Positions 1 through 6,498 of a stretch of DNA of 33,730 nucleotides are shown piece by piece. The stretch's first letter is position 1; each line of letters opens with the position of its first letter. The notes under the pieces were generated by a model, which was given only the letters and a program-made list of their open reading frames with translations, ran no database searches and was not told the DNA's origin. The position numbers and the translations under genes were made by a program. The stretch is taken from contig NZ_JAQFVG010000366.1 of the NCBI RefSeq assembly GCF_029439455.1, positions 4,084 through 37,813 of the forward strand, read 5' to 3'. This stretch comes from Caballeronia sp. BR00000012568055 (lineage in GTDB: Bacteria > Pseudomonadota > Gammaproteobacteria > Burkholderiales > Burkholderiaceae).

Positions 1-40
1 TTAGCCTTCGTTAGAGATTTGCAAACCCGCAATCGATAAC

Positions 41-60
41 TCAAACGAACGATCGTTTGA
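41..60. promoter_or_regulatory. TetR-type operator-like palindrome
   Basis: A perfect inverted repeat: arms TCAAACGA and TCGTTTGA around ACGA, with the core AACGATCGTT itself self-complementary. No T-run follows, so it does not look like a terminator. The size and sequence resemble operators of TetR/AcrR-family repressors. The regulated gene would lie left of the window or be the small membrane gene at 130. This is inference from sequence form only. Confidence 0.4.
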
Positions 61-129
61 CTTGATTCGTATGAGGACCAAGGCGAGCGTCAGCCGAGAA
101 ATGTTCGATATCCTAAGCATGAGGTGAGC

Positions 130-342
130 ATGCCCGCAGTCGCACTGTTTTCGATGTGTGATCGCTTCCTTCTCAATTGCGAGCGCCAAATGAACCTCGT
201 CGTCATATTGATCGCTGCGCTTACCTTGTTTGCGGTGATCGGGCTTGGCTTGCTTGCCGTGGTGAATATTCTTTTTTCGCCGCCCAAAGAGCGACGGGAT
301 GTGCAAGAAGAACGAAGGGCGCAGGAAAGGCGGTTGCTTTAG
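130..342 (+). CDS. small single-pass membrane protein
   Basis: A short ORF encoding one strongly hydrophobic helix (begins MNLVVILIAALTLFAVIGLG) followed by a charged tail rich in Arg, Glu and Gln. The start is uncertain. ATG at 130 follows a good ribosome binding site (GAGGTG at 121-126) and gives 70 residues. ATG at 190 gives a cleaner 50-residue protein that begins right at the helix, but its upstream GAGCG is weaker. The topology is probably a membrane anchor with a cytoplasmic basic/acidic tail. I recognise no family. The overlapping minus-strand ORF across 1-405 lacks protein-like features. Confidence 0.45.
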   Translation: MPAVALFSMCDRFLLNCERQMNLVVILIAALTLFAVIGLGLLAVVNILFSPPKERRDVQEERRAQERRLL

Positions 343-512
343 AGGCAGGAATGTCTGCCCCCACATGCCTGACAATCTATAATTGGACATAATGTTAATT
401 ATCAATTTTTAATGTGGCGGTTAAATACGCTCCGCACACGCACCGTCTCGCCCGTGCTACGTAAATCTCGATCGAAGCAAGACGGCGCACTGTAGCACTG
501 ACTCCGATCGCT
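343..512. other. intergenic, AT-rich patch
   Basis: No gene is seen. An AT-rich patch at about 370-415 contains a perfect TATAAT at 378-383 on the plus strand but no convincing -35 element. On the minus strand TTGATA and TATAGA are spaced 18 bp. Neither faces an obvious gene start inside the window. Confidence 0.25.
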
Positions 513-1097
513 TTAATTCGAAGCCGACACGGTCCCATCGAAAAGTATGTCGAGATGTGGGCTGCCGAGCACGCTTGCCGGCGTGATTGTTTGGCGCTGC
601 CACGGAATTCGCCCGAGATACCAGAGCCGCCAGAATCCGAGCGCCGCGGCCGGTTGCTGCGCGAGCAGTTCATCGAAGCGCTGCGCTTCTCCCACCGCAA
701 GCCCAGTGGCTTCCGCAAGCACCTCATGCACGAAGCGCGAACAAAATTGGCGACGCGAATGCAGATCGAAGCCCGTGTCGTACCAGATTCCCACGCGGCC
801 ACGAGCGGCGTTTATCAGCCGCGTCTCTTCGCCAGCAGTCAGCGTTCGATTCAACCGGGCGACTGCCACGCGCCCGCCCTCCGAGCGCGCCAGAAAGCGG
901 TCAAGCGTCGTGATACTGCTGAACGGAAATGTGCTCTCCGCAATCGCCACGCGCCCGTTCGCGTTCTCCACCACGATACCGACGTGATTGGTCCACGATC
1001 CGGTCGCGGTGGCGACTTCACGAAAAAGCCGCACGCCGACTCGAATGAAGATGACGTCCCCAATCGACAATGTCGCTGCGAGCAGTGTTGTTTCCAT
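513..1097 (-). CDS. YiiX/YebB-like permuted papain-fold hydrolase
   Basis: A 194-residue protein resembling the YiiX/YebB-like branch of the NlpC/P60 superfamily, a circularly permuted papain fold that includes amidases and peptidases acting on cell-wall or lipid-linked amides. The visible catalytic elements fit the permuted order. His38 (TNHVGIVVE) and Glu54 come first, and the nucleophile Cys119 (RQFCSRFVHEVL) comes later in a helix start. The N-terminal segment SIGDVIFIR matches the strand that opens these domains. No signal peptide is clear, so it may be cytoplasmic. The substrate cannot be inferred. It is a single gene, transcribed the same way as the downstream-of-promoter diguanylate cyclase but 147 bp away from it. 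A 9-bp inverted repeat sits directly before the start codon. Confidence 0.75.
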   Translation of the reverse strand: METTLLAATLSIGDVIFIRVGVRLFREVATATGSWTNHVGIVVENANGRVAIAESTFPFSSITTLDRFLARSEGGRVAVARLNRTLTAGEETRLINAARGRVGIWYDTGFDLHSRRQFCSRFVHEVLAEATGLAVGEAQRFDELLAQQPAAALGFWRLWYLGRIPWQRQTITPASVLGSPHLDILFDGTVSASN

Positions 1098-1134
1098 ATC
1101 GATCTTGTCCCGATGCAGGGTTGTGAAGATCGAT
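1098..1134 (-). promoter_or_regulatory. inverted repeat abutting the YiiX-like start codon
   Basis: Arms ATCGATCTT (1098-1106) and AAGATCGAT (1126-1134) are perfect complements around a 19-nt loop. In the leftward mRNA the 3-prime arm ends exactly at the AUG, so it covers the place where a ribosome binding site should be. It could be an mRNA hairpin limiting translation, or a DNA operator. Confidence 0.4.
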
Positions 1135-1198
1135 TCAGCATGCCCGTCGGAACGGATTTGCGGGCGAATTCAAGTCGGCGGATCGAAAGGCGCGCCCT

Positions 1199-1221
1199 GG
1201 CGTATCACGATTCGATACGCC
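1199..1221 (-). terminator. hairpin downstream of the diguanylate cyclase gene
   Basis: An 8-bp perfect stem, GGCGTATC and GATACGCC, with a 7-nt loop starts 23 nt after the leftward stop codon. There is no T-run, so intrinsic termination is doubtful. It may instead be a 3-prime stabilising hairpin. Confidence 0.35.
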
Positions 1222-1244
1222 TTCCCAAAATGCGCGCCCTCGCT

Positions 1245-2264
1245 TCAGCGCTGCGGCCCGCTTTCCATGAGCTTGCGCTCGCGTTTGTTGTCGTACATCG
1301 CTGCATCGGCGAGCGCGATGGCCTGATCGCGGCTGACGAAGCGCACGGCCACCGCGCCGACACTCGAGCCTTGATAATCGAACGCGGTGCTGCCCGAGCG
1401 GAATTCTCCGGCGGTTGCATCGATCATGCGCTGGCGAAGTTGTTCGACCGCGCGATTCGCCTCGTCCGGATCGCCCGATGCTGGGCCGACGAACGCGAAT
1501 TCATCGCCGCCGATGCGCGCGAGCATGTCCGTATCGCGCGTCACGGCGGACATGCGTTGCGCGCAGCTTTTAAGCAAGCTGTCGCCGATCACATGGCCGT
1601 GTTCATCGTTGATCGACTTGAAATCGTCCAGATCGATCATGCCGACGATCACATAGGAGCCGTCGCGTGCGGCGCGCGCCAGCAAGCGGCCGAGCTCGTC
1701 CTGAAACGCGCGGCGGTTCGGCAGGCCGGTGAGCGAGTCGGTCAGCGCGTATTTCGCGAGGTATTCGTTGGAGCGTCGCACTTCTTCGAGCAAGCGTTCA
1801 CGCTCGATATGCTGGGCGATGATCTTCGAGAACAGATTGAGCGCACTGCGCGCCCGCGGTCCGATACTCTTGCTGCGTTTGCTCGCCCCGCACAGCGTAC
1901 CGATGATCGCGCCGTTGCTCGCGCATACCGGCGCGCTGGCGTAGGTCTCGATGCCCAGCGCTTTGGCCGCTTTGGAGTCGCCCCAGATTTCGCTGACGTT
2001 GGACGTGAAGCGTCGCCCTTCGTCGATACAGCGCTTGCAGAGCGTGTCGGACCACGGTACTTCGAGGCCTTCGGGAATGGTCAATTCGCCGGAATTGCGT
2101 GCAATATCGACGGATTGGATGCCTGCGGTTTCATCGATCGACGTGAGATAGACCGACTCCAGTCCGGTGACGATTTCGAGCATCTCGAGCAGTGGACGCG
2201 CAAGCTGTTGCAGGCTTTGCGCCGAAGCCACCGATTCCGAGAGACGTTCAAGCATGACTTCCAT
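1245..2264 (-). CDS. GAF-GGDEF diguanylate cyclase
   Basis: A 339-residue cytoplasmic sensor enzyme that makes cyclic di-GMP from two GTP. An N-terminal GAF-like domain (about 10-155) with several cysteines is joined by a coiled-coil linker (about 155-172) to a GGDEF domain. The active-site GGDEF is intact at about 252-256, preceded by RDTD at the right spacing (five residues) for the allosteric RxxD inhibitory site. Both catalysis and product feedback are therefore expected. The start at 2264 is preferred because GAGGG lies four bases upstream. The reading frame is open to 2432, but that extension has no protein-like features. No EAL or HD-GYP domain is present. The GAF ligand is unknown. 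Confidence 0.9.
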   Translation of the reverse strand: MEVMLERLSESVASAQSLQQLARPLLEMLEIVTGLESVYLTSIDETAGIQSVDIARNSGELTIPEGLEVPWSDTLCKRCIDEGRRFTSNVSEIWGDSKAAKALGIETYASAPVCASNGAIIGTLCGASKRSKSIGPRARSALNLFSKIIAQHIERERLLEEVRRSNEYLAKYALTDSLTGLPNRRAFQDELGRLLARAARDGSYVIVGMIDLDDFKSINDEHGHVIGDSLLKSCAQRMSAVTRDTDMLARIGGDEFAFVGPASGDPDEANRAVEQLRQRMIDATAGEFRSGSTAFDYQGSSVGAVAVRFVSRDQAIALADAAMYDNKRERKLMESGPQR

Positions 2265-2453
2265 AGAACCCTCGTAAAGCTGAAGTATCCGCATTTTAAC
2301 GTTGCGGGCGATTGTGTTCCCGCTTGTGTTCCGACTGAGGTCCGTCATACGCGCCTTCGCGCAGTCATGGAATCGTGGTTCAATCGTTGCGCGCCGCATT
2401 TTGGTCATCGACGATAACGACGATGCAGCCAAGGTGTATCAATTGAATTCGAA

Positions 2454-2777
2454 ATGACAGAAGAACTAGTGGTCAAGAGCGTGAAGCTGACGGGAGGACG
2501 GCATCTTTCCGTGCACTTATCGAATCGCGCCGATGTTTCCTTGGGAATCGGCAATTTGCGCTATACGCTCACCGACAAAGCCGGTCACAGCGATGTCCAC
2601 AGCACGCCCAACGCGACGCCTGTTCATCCGGGCGAGACCGTAGAGATATTTATCGAGGTGCACGAATCGGTCAGAATTCTGGACTTTATCGGCTATGAAT
2701 TGCGAAGCGCGCGGACCATTCCCGTGCATGGGCGCGCTCAGGCGGGGTTATGGCGATGGCGTCTGACACGCACATGA
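2454..2777 (+). CDS. hypothetical small protein, beta-rich
   Basis: A 107-residue ORF divergent from the diguanylate cyclase gene. The sequence alternates polar and hydrophobic residues (VVKSVKLTGGRHLSVHLSN), suggesting a small all-beta domain with no signal peptide or membrane helix. The last third is basic with two Trp. No family is recognised. The ribosome binding site is poor. Support comes from codon-position GC pattern and from a terminator-like hairpin that starts immediately after its stop. Confidence 0.5.
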   Translation: MTEELVVKSVKLTGGRHLSVHLSNRADVSLGIGNLRYTLTDKAGHSDVHSTPNATPVHPGETVEIFIEVHESVRILDFIGYELRSARTIPVHGRAQAGLWRWRLTRT

Positions 2778-2810
2778 AACGCCCTTGAAACGAGGCGTTG
2801 TATTTCTTTC
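2778..2810 (+). terminator. probable rho-independent terminator
   Basis: Directly after the stop codon at 2777. Stem AACGCC (2778-2783) and GGCGTT (2794-2799) with a 10-nt loop is followed by a T-rich tail (TGTATTTCTTTC). Confidence 0.5.
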
Positions 2811-2897
2811 CAAGCGCGTTTCTTTTTACCGGCCGCATCAGTTAAGCGCTAGAGTAGCGCGCTGCTGCATCACCTTAAGCCAAGGAAGACAAAAACA

Positions 2898-3002
2898 ATG
2901 CTAAGCATCCTGACTCATGCCGCTTGCTTCGTTGCCGGGGTCGTGGTCGGGGTTTTCGTTTGTGCGTTATGCGTGGCGCGATCGAGAACGCCCCGAGACT
3001 GA
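2898..3002 (+). CDS. 34-residue single-helix membrane peptide
   Basis: An ATG preceded by a good ribosome binding site (AAGGAAG, 9-10 bases upstream) opens a 34-codon frame. It encodes MLSILTHAACFVAGVVVGVF and then a Cys-containing helix end and a basic tail ending in TPRD. The helix carries a F-x2-G-x3-G spacing as in small glycine-packing membrane peptides. It has no recognised family. It is separately terminated upstream (2778-2810) and lies 142 bp before yjdM, whose own promoter candidate follows it. Confidence 0.45.
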   Translation: MLSILTHAACFVAGVVVGVFVCALCVARSRTPRD

Positions 3003-3100
3003 CGGCAACTGACGGCATCGAATATCTAACCGACGTCGGGCACGAATGCCCCGTGAAACTCCGGCTTGACGTAGAACATCATCTCTGTCTCAGCACCCGC

Positions 3101-3106
3101 TATACT
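3101..3106 (+). promoter_or_regulatory. -10 element for yjdM
   Basis: TATACT lies 38 bp before the yjdM start codon in a CGC-TATACT-TCC context common in GC-rich proteobacterial promoters. The -35 box is not convincing: TTGACG is 29 bp upstream, too far. Confidence 0.35.
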
Positions 3107-3144
3107 TCCGCGCCTTGACACCACAGCAACACGCGGATAGCACG

Positions 3145-3486
3145 ATGAGTACGTTTCCCCCCTGCCCCAACTGCCAGTCGGCCTTTACCTACGAAGACGG
3201 CGGCCTGTTCATTTGCCCGGAGTGCGCGCACGAATGGAGCGCAGATTCCGCCGCCCCGAACGAACCCGCCGGACGCATCTATAAAGACTCCGCAGGCAAT
3301 ATCCTGCAAGACGGCGACACCGTGACCGTCATCAAGGATCTGAAGCTTAAAGGTTCAGGCGGCACCATCAAAATGGGCACCAAAGTGAAAAATATCCGTC
3401 TGGTCGATAGCGATCACGATATCGATTGCAAAATCGATGGCTTCGGCGCGATGAGCCTGAAATCGGAATTCGTCAAAAAGGCCTGA
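3145..3486 (+). CDS. yjdM: zinc-ribbon protein YjdM (PhnA family)
   Basis: A 113-residue protein matching the YjdM/PhnA family in length and layout. The N-terminal zinc ribbon uses two CxxC pairs (CPNC at about 7-10, CPEC at about 24-27). It is followed by the conserved PhnA domain with DGDTVTVIKDLKLKGSGG and a C-terminal segment ending LKSEFVKK. The family was once linked to alkylphosphonate use, but that role is not established and no phn genes are nearby. The ATG at 3145 is chosen because homologous proteins begin a few residues before the first CxxC. It is a single-gene unit converging on a secreted-peptide gene. Confidence 0.93.
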   Translation: MSTFPPCPNCQSAFTYEDGGLFICPECAHEWSADSAAPNEPAGRIYKDSAGNILQDGDTVTVIKDLKLKGSGGTIKMGTKVKNIRLVDSDHDIDCKIDGFGAMSLKSEFVKKA

Positions 3487-3489
3487 AAA

Positions 3490-3514
3490 AAGCGGCGCGC
3501 GCTTAGTACTTTTT
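3490..3514. terminator. possible bidirectional terminator
   Basis: Between two convergent genes. Stem AAGCG/CGCTT (3490-3504, loop GCGCG) is flanked by A-run 3485-3491 and T-run 3510-3514. Next to it AGTACT occurs twice around TTTTC, giving an alternative 6-bp stem. The stems are short, so this is tentative. Confidence 0.35.
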
Positions 3515-3524
3515 CAGTACTTGC

Positions 3525-3779
3525 TCAGTATTTGATATCGCGCGCCACTTCTCTTCCTTGCTGCTTGGTGCCGCGCTTGTCCTGCCGGCAACTCGCATTG
3601 CTTTGTTGATTCGAAACCACGCAGTTCTGTTTGGTCTGCCGCGCATGCTGACGCGTGTCCTGACGCACGCCGCGCGCGGTCTGCCGCTGCTGCGCCTGTT
3701 CGGTTTCCGCTGTTGCATCGGCATGAACGATGAAACACACGACCGCTGCCGACACCCATACTCCGAGCCTTGCACGCAT
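3525..3779 (-). CDS. small secreted Arg/Gln-rich protein
   Basis: An 84-residue protein with an N-terminal signal peptide (MRARLGVWVSAAVVCFIVHA, cleavage likely after ADATA). The mature part is very rich in Arg, Gln, Lys and Asp, with two Cys (NCVVSNQQSNASCRQDKRGT) that could form one disulfide. The start at 3779 is preferred because GGGAGAC sits just upstream. The frame could extend to 3803 or 3836. Similar short periplasmic proteins of unknown function are common in Burkholderiaceae (recollection, not a search result). The high charge suggests an extended or coiled, periplasm-exposed peptide. It converges on yjdM. Confidence 0.65.
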   Translation of the reverse strand: MRARLGVWVSAAVVCFIVHADATAETEQAQQRQTARGVRQDTRQHARQTKQNCVVSNQQSNASCRQDKRGTKQQGREVARDIKY

Positions 3780-3875
3780 GACATCGTCTCCCGAGCGTTT
3801 CATGCCATGTATAGCGAAGGATTCTCGTCGCAGCAATTTCGGCGGTGAAATAAACGTACAACGAAAGACGCGCGT

Positions 3876-4235
3876 TTATTTCGGCATCGAATCCTGCACG
3901 CAGCCTCGAATCATTTGGATATAAATGCGGTCGGCATATCGGCGTTCGAAATACTCGATACGCGTTTTGCCCGCGGCCGGCTGCACGCGCACGCCGATGC
4001 TCACGCCGTCGAAAAAGGTCTGCGCGCGCAGGCGAATCACGTTGCCATCGTCGATTCGGCTGAAGTCGCGCGTGCCGCTTTTCCAGCGCGATGCAATGCA
4101 CGCGGCGACGGTCGGTTCATCCGCGTCCGTGAGCGTCTTGAACACCGGCGTCATGGCGAACATGCGATCGTCCTGCGAGCACGACGCCAGCAGCAGCAAT
4201 GCAATCAGTACGCAGACAAGGAGCGGTGTGTTCAT
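3876..4235 (-). CDS. small lipoprotein, translationally coupled to pbpG
   Basis: A 119-residue protein with a lipoprotein signal: a hydrophobic stretch VCVLIALLLLASC ending in the lipobox LASC, lipidated Cys at about residue 19. The mature domain contains one more conserved-looking Cys pair (AACIAS and RGCVQD) and alternates beta-type segments. Its ATG overlaps the pbpG stop codon (ATGA at 4232-4235), so the two are co-translated. This hints at a role at the cell wall, perhaps as an envelope partner of the endopeptidase. No family is recognised and function is unknown. Confidence 0.7.
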   Translation of the reverse strand: MNTPLLVCVLIALLLLASCSQDDRMFAMTPVFKTLTDADEPTVAACIASRWKSGTRDFSRIDDGNVIRLRAQTFFDGVSIGVRVQPAAGKTRIEYFERRYADRIYIQMIRGCVQDSMPK

Positions 4236-5050
4236 CGTTTGAGCAGCCAGCTTCGTACATTCACTGCGTCCTGAAAGTGCGCGTGTGCGTTCGGCGCGCC
4301 TAAAAATACGAGCAACATGGGATGCCCGCGCACCATCGTGATGATGATGAGGCAATGCCCCGCTTCGTTCGTGAAGCCGGTCTTCTGCAAGGCCACACGC
4401 CATGACGCGCGATACACCAGCGGATCGGTGTTGTGATACATCAACGGGCCATCGCCGCCGAGCACGAGCTTTTGATGCGACGTCGCGTAATCGCGGATCG
4501 TCGGATAGCGATACGCCGCGCGCGCCAGCCGCGTGAGATCGCGCGCCGTCGATACGTTATGCGGCGACAGACCGGTTGGATCGACGAAATGCGATCGCGT
4601 CATATGCAAACGCTTCGCTGTCCGATTCATCGCGCGCACGAAGCCCGGACGGCCGCCCGGATAATCGCGGCTCAGCGCAAACGCCGCGCGATTCTCCGAC
4701 GACATCAGCGCGATATGCAGCATCGTTCGTCGCAGCAGCAGCGAGCCGACGGGCAGGCGCGAACTCGACCACTTCAGGCGATCGACGTCGGCATCGGTAA
4801 TGCGTGCGGGGCGGATGAGTGAGCGCTTGGAATCGAGCACGATCATCGCGGTCATCAGCTTGGTAAGCGATGCAATCGGCATGCGCTGATCCGCGTGCTT
4901 TTGGTAAAGCGTGCGCCCCGTGCTCAGATCGATAGCGATAGCCGCGCGCGAAGACACGGTCGGTTTGGACGCAATGCGCTTGGCCTGCACGATGGCAGGC
5001 ACGAAGCTCGCGAACAGCAGAATGAAGAGAAGAAGATGGAATCGGACCAT
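4232..5050 (-). CDS. pbpG: D-alanyl-D-alanine endopeptidase (PBP7/8-type)
   Basis: A 272-residue low-molecular-weight penicillin-binding protein of the S11 family, which cleaves D-Ala-meso-DAP cross-links in peptidoglycan in the periplasm. The signal peptide ends near AIVQA (residue 23). All three active-site motifs are present: SLTK (Ser61, Lys64), SEN (118-120) and KTG (223-225). It is somewhat shorter than E. coli PBP7 and lacks the long C-terminal amphipathic anchor of PBP5/6, supporting an endopeptidase rather than carboxypeptidase. The start codon lies inside an 11-bp perfect inverted repeat and has no purine-rich ribosome binding site, which is odd. A lipoprotein gene overlaps its stop. 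Confidence 0.9.
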   Translation of the reverse strand: MVRFHLLLFILLFASFVPAIVQAKRIASKPTVSSRAAIAIDLSTGRTLYQKHADQRMPIASLTKLMTAMIVLDSKRSLIRPARITDADVDRLKWSSSRLPVGSLLLRRTMLHIALMSSENRAAFALSRDYPGGRPGFVRAMNRTAKRLHMTRSHFVDPTGLSPHNVSTARDLTRLARAAYRYPTIRDYATSHQKLVLGGDGPLMYHNTDPLVYRASWRVALQKTGFTNEAGHCLIIITMVRGHPMLLVFLGAPNAHAHFQDAVNVRSWLLKR

Positions 5051-5075
5051 GACGCGTTCAGTGACGCGTCATGGT
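5046..5075 (-). promoter_or_regulatory. 11-bp inverted repeat enclosing the pbpG start codon
   Basis: Arms ACCATGACGCG (5046-5056) and CGCGTCATGGT (5065-5075) are perfect complements with an 8-nt loop. In the pbpG mRNA the 3-prime arm contains the AUG start. The 5-prime arm contains another AUG opening a four-codon frame (M-T-R-H-stop). It may fold into a start-occluding hairpin, or be a DNA-level operator. Confidence 0.6.
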
Positions 5076-5156
5076 TGGCGTTGCAAGTGTCATCGAAAAG
5101 GCACTCAGGCAGGCGGAAAGAGCGGGCTACCGTAAAGCGCAAAACTTAAATGCAGC

Positions 5157-6413
5157 TTAAACGTCCCGCGTGCGCGCCCATTGCGCAAGCCCTGCGCAGA
5201 CGATCAGCAAGCTGCCCGTGACAAAGAATACCGAGTGCAGACCGAGCGTCACGCCGATTTGTCCGCCGATCAGCGGTCCCACCACTTGTCCGCTGAACTG
5301 CGCGGATTGCAGATAGCCGAGCATTTGCCCGGTGCGATGTTCTTCGACCGCGTTGCGCGCGAGTTTGGAGATGGACGGCAGCAAACCGGCGAGCGTCATG
5401 CCCATCAGCATGCGCAGCGCGGCGAGCTGCCACCACTGCGTGACGAAGGCCTGCGGAATCATCGCGATACCGGTCAGCAGCAGGCATCCGACAATCACGT
5501 TCCACGCGCCGATGCGATCCGCCAGCGCGCCGAGCCTCGCCGCCGTCAACATGCTGCCGAGCGCGGAGCACGCCATCACCACGCCCGCGATCCGCGCGAC
5601 GTGATCGCCCGCCACGCCCAATCCGCCGATATACACCGTGATGATCGGCTCGATCGACATGTTGGCGAGCAGCACCATCATCGCAGTGACGAGCAGCGCG
5701 GCGATCACGCCATAGTGCGTGCGCGCCGTTGTCGATGCGTGGCCGGTGACGCGCCGCTGTTTCGCATCGCCGGGATGGAAGTCTTCCTTGACGATGAAAA
5801 TGGTCAGCAGCGCCGCCACCGCGATCATCGCCGCGCCCGCGAAAAACGTGCCGCGTATGCCGATCCAGCCCGGCAGCAAGCCGCCAATCAGCGGCCCGGT
5901 GAGATTGCCCGCAAGCGCGCCCGTCGAAAGGATGCCGAGCGCCCAGCCCGCCCGTTCGCGCGGCGCCTGCGTGCCGACCATCACCGTCGATGCCGACGCG
6001 TATCCGCCGATCAGCCCCGCGATCAATCGCAGCACCACGAGTTGCTGCACCGAATGCGCGACGCCGATCAGCGACATCACGATCGCCATGCCGACGGCGG
6101 CGCGCACGAGCATCGGCTTTCTGCCGAACTTGTCGGCGAGTCTGCCCCACAGCGGCGCGGTGACGGCGGTGCCGAGAAACGTCGCGCCGAACGCGACGCC
6201 CGACCACTGAATCACCGATGCCTGCGATTCCACGCCAAGCTGCCGCACGTACAGCGGCAAAAACGGCAGCAACATGCTCAGGCTCACCAGCGTCGTAAAC
6301 GATCCGAACGCGCAGACGATCAGATTGCGTTTCCAGTGCTGCGCGTTGCGTTCGGCGTAGCTGCTCGGTTTGACGTGCAGCGCATTCGACCGATCAATTA
6401 CCGCGTGACTCAT
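5157..6413 (-). CDS. MFS drug/proton antiporter (MdtG/TetA-like)
   Basis: A 418-residue inner-membrane transporter with 12 predicted helices. It has the hallmark loop-2 motif GRLADKFGRKPMLV between helices 2 and 3 and a helix-5 antiporter-type motif (GNLTGPLIGG). A weaker repeat of the loop motif in the second half (LGALADRIGAW) follows the usual pseudo-duplication. Closest in style to DHA1 exporters such as MdtG. The substrate is unknown. ATG at 6413 is preceded by GGAGG. It lies 85 bp downstream of a LysR gene in the same direction, so that regulator is the likely controller. The ribosome binding site is buried in a 7-bp hairpin. Confidence 0.9.
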   Translation of the reverse strand: MSHAVIDRSNALHVKPSSYAERNAQHWKRNLIVCAFGSFTTLVSLSMLLPFLPLYVRQLGVESQASVIQWSGVAFGATFLGTAVTAPLWGRLADKFGRKPMLVRAAVGMAIVMSLIGVAHSVQQLVVLRLIAGLIGGYASASTVMVGTQAPRERAGWALGILSTGALAGNLTGPLIGGLLPGWIGIRGTFFAGAAMIAVAALLTIFIVKEDFHPGDAKQRRVTGHASTTARTHYGVIAALLVTAMMVLLANMSIEPIITVYIGGLGVAGDHVARIAGVVMACSALGSMLTAARLGALADRIGAWNVIVGCLLLTGIAMIPQAFVTQWWQLAALRMLMGMTLAGLLPSISKLARNAVEEHRTGQMLGYLQSAQFSGQVVGPLIGGQIGVTLGLHSVFFVTGSLLIVCAGLAQWARTRDV

Positions 6414-6418
6414 ACATC

Positions 6419-6438
6419 CTCCGTGTTGATCCACGGAG
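6419..6438 (-). promoter_or_regulatory. hairpin sequestering the MFS gene ribosome binding site
   Basis: Perfect 7-bp arms CTCCGTG (6419-6425) and CACGGAG (6432-6438) around a 6-nt loop. In the leftward mRNA, the downstream arm includes the GGAG core of the ribosome binding site, 6-8 bases before the AUG. Confidence 0.45.
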
Positions 6439-6481
6439 TTCAGTCTAATTTCGATCGTTACGCGAGGGAATCGGCATGATT

Positions 6482-6498
6482 CGGAAGATAATCTTCCG
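6482..6498. promoter_or_regulatory. 17-bp palindrome between lysR and the MFS gene
   Basis: CGGAAGAT-A-ATCTTCCG, perfect arms of 8 bp, begins right after the lysR stop codon and lies about 70 bp upstream of the MFS start. It may be an operator for the LysR protein or a short terminator. There is no T-run in either direction. Confidence 0.4.

Noticed and set aside
378..383. Perfect TATAAT on the plus strand
   Set aside because: No matching -35 element and no plus-strand gene within a kilobase and a half; probably a chance match in an AT-rich patch.
1..405. 134-codon minus-strand ORF at the left edge
   Set aside because: Its composition is not protein-like, it covers a palindrome and a plus-strand small membrane ORF with a better ribosome binding site, and no domain is recognisable.
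555..2417. 620-codon plus-strand ORF
   Set aside because: It lies opposite the YiiX-like and GGDEF genes, is extremely rich in Arg, Ala and His, and has no domain features; a shadow caused by high GC.
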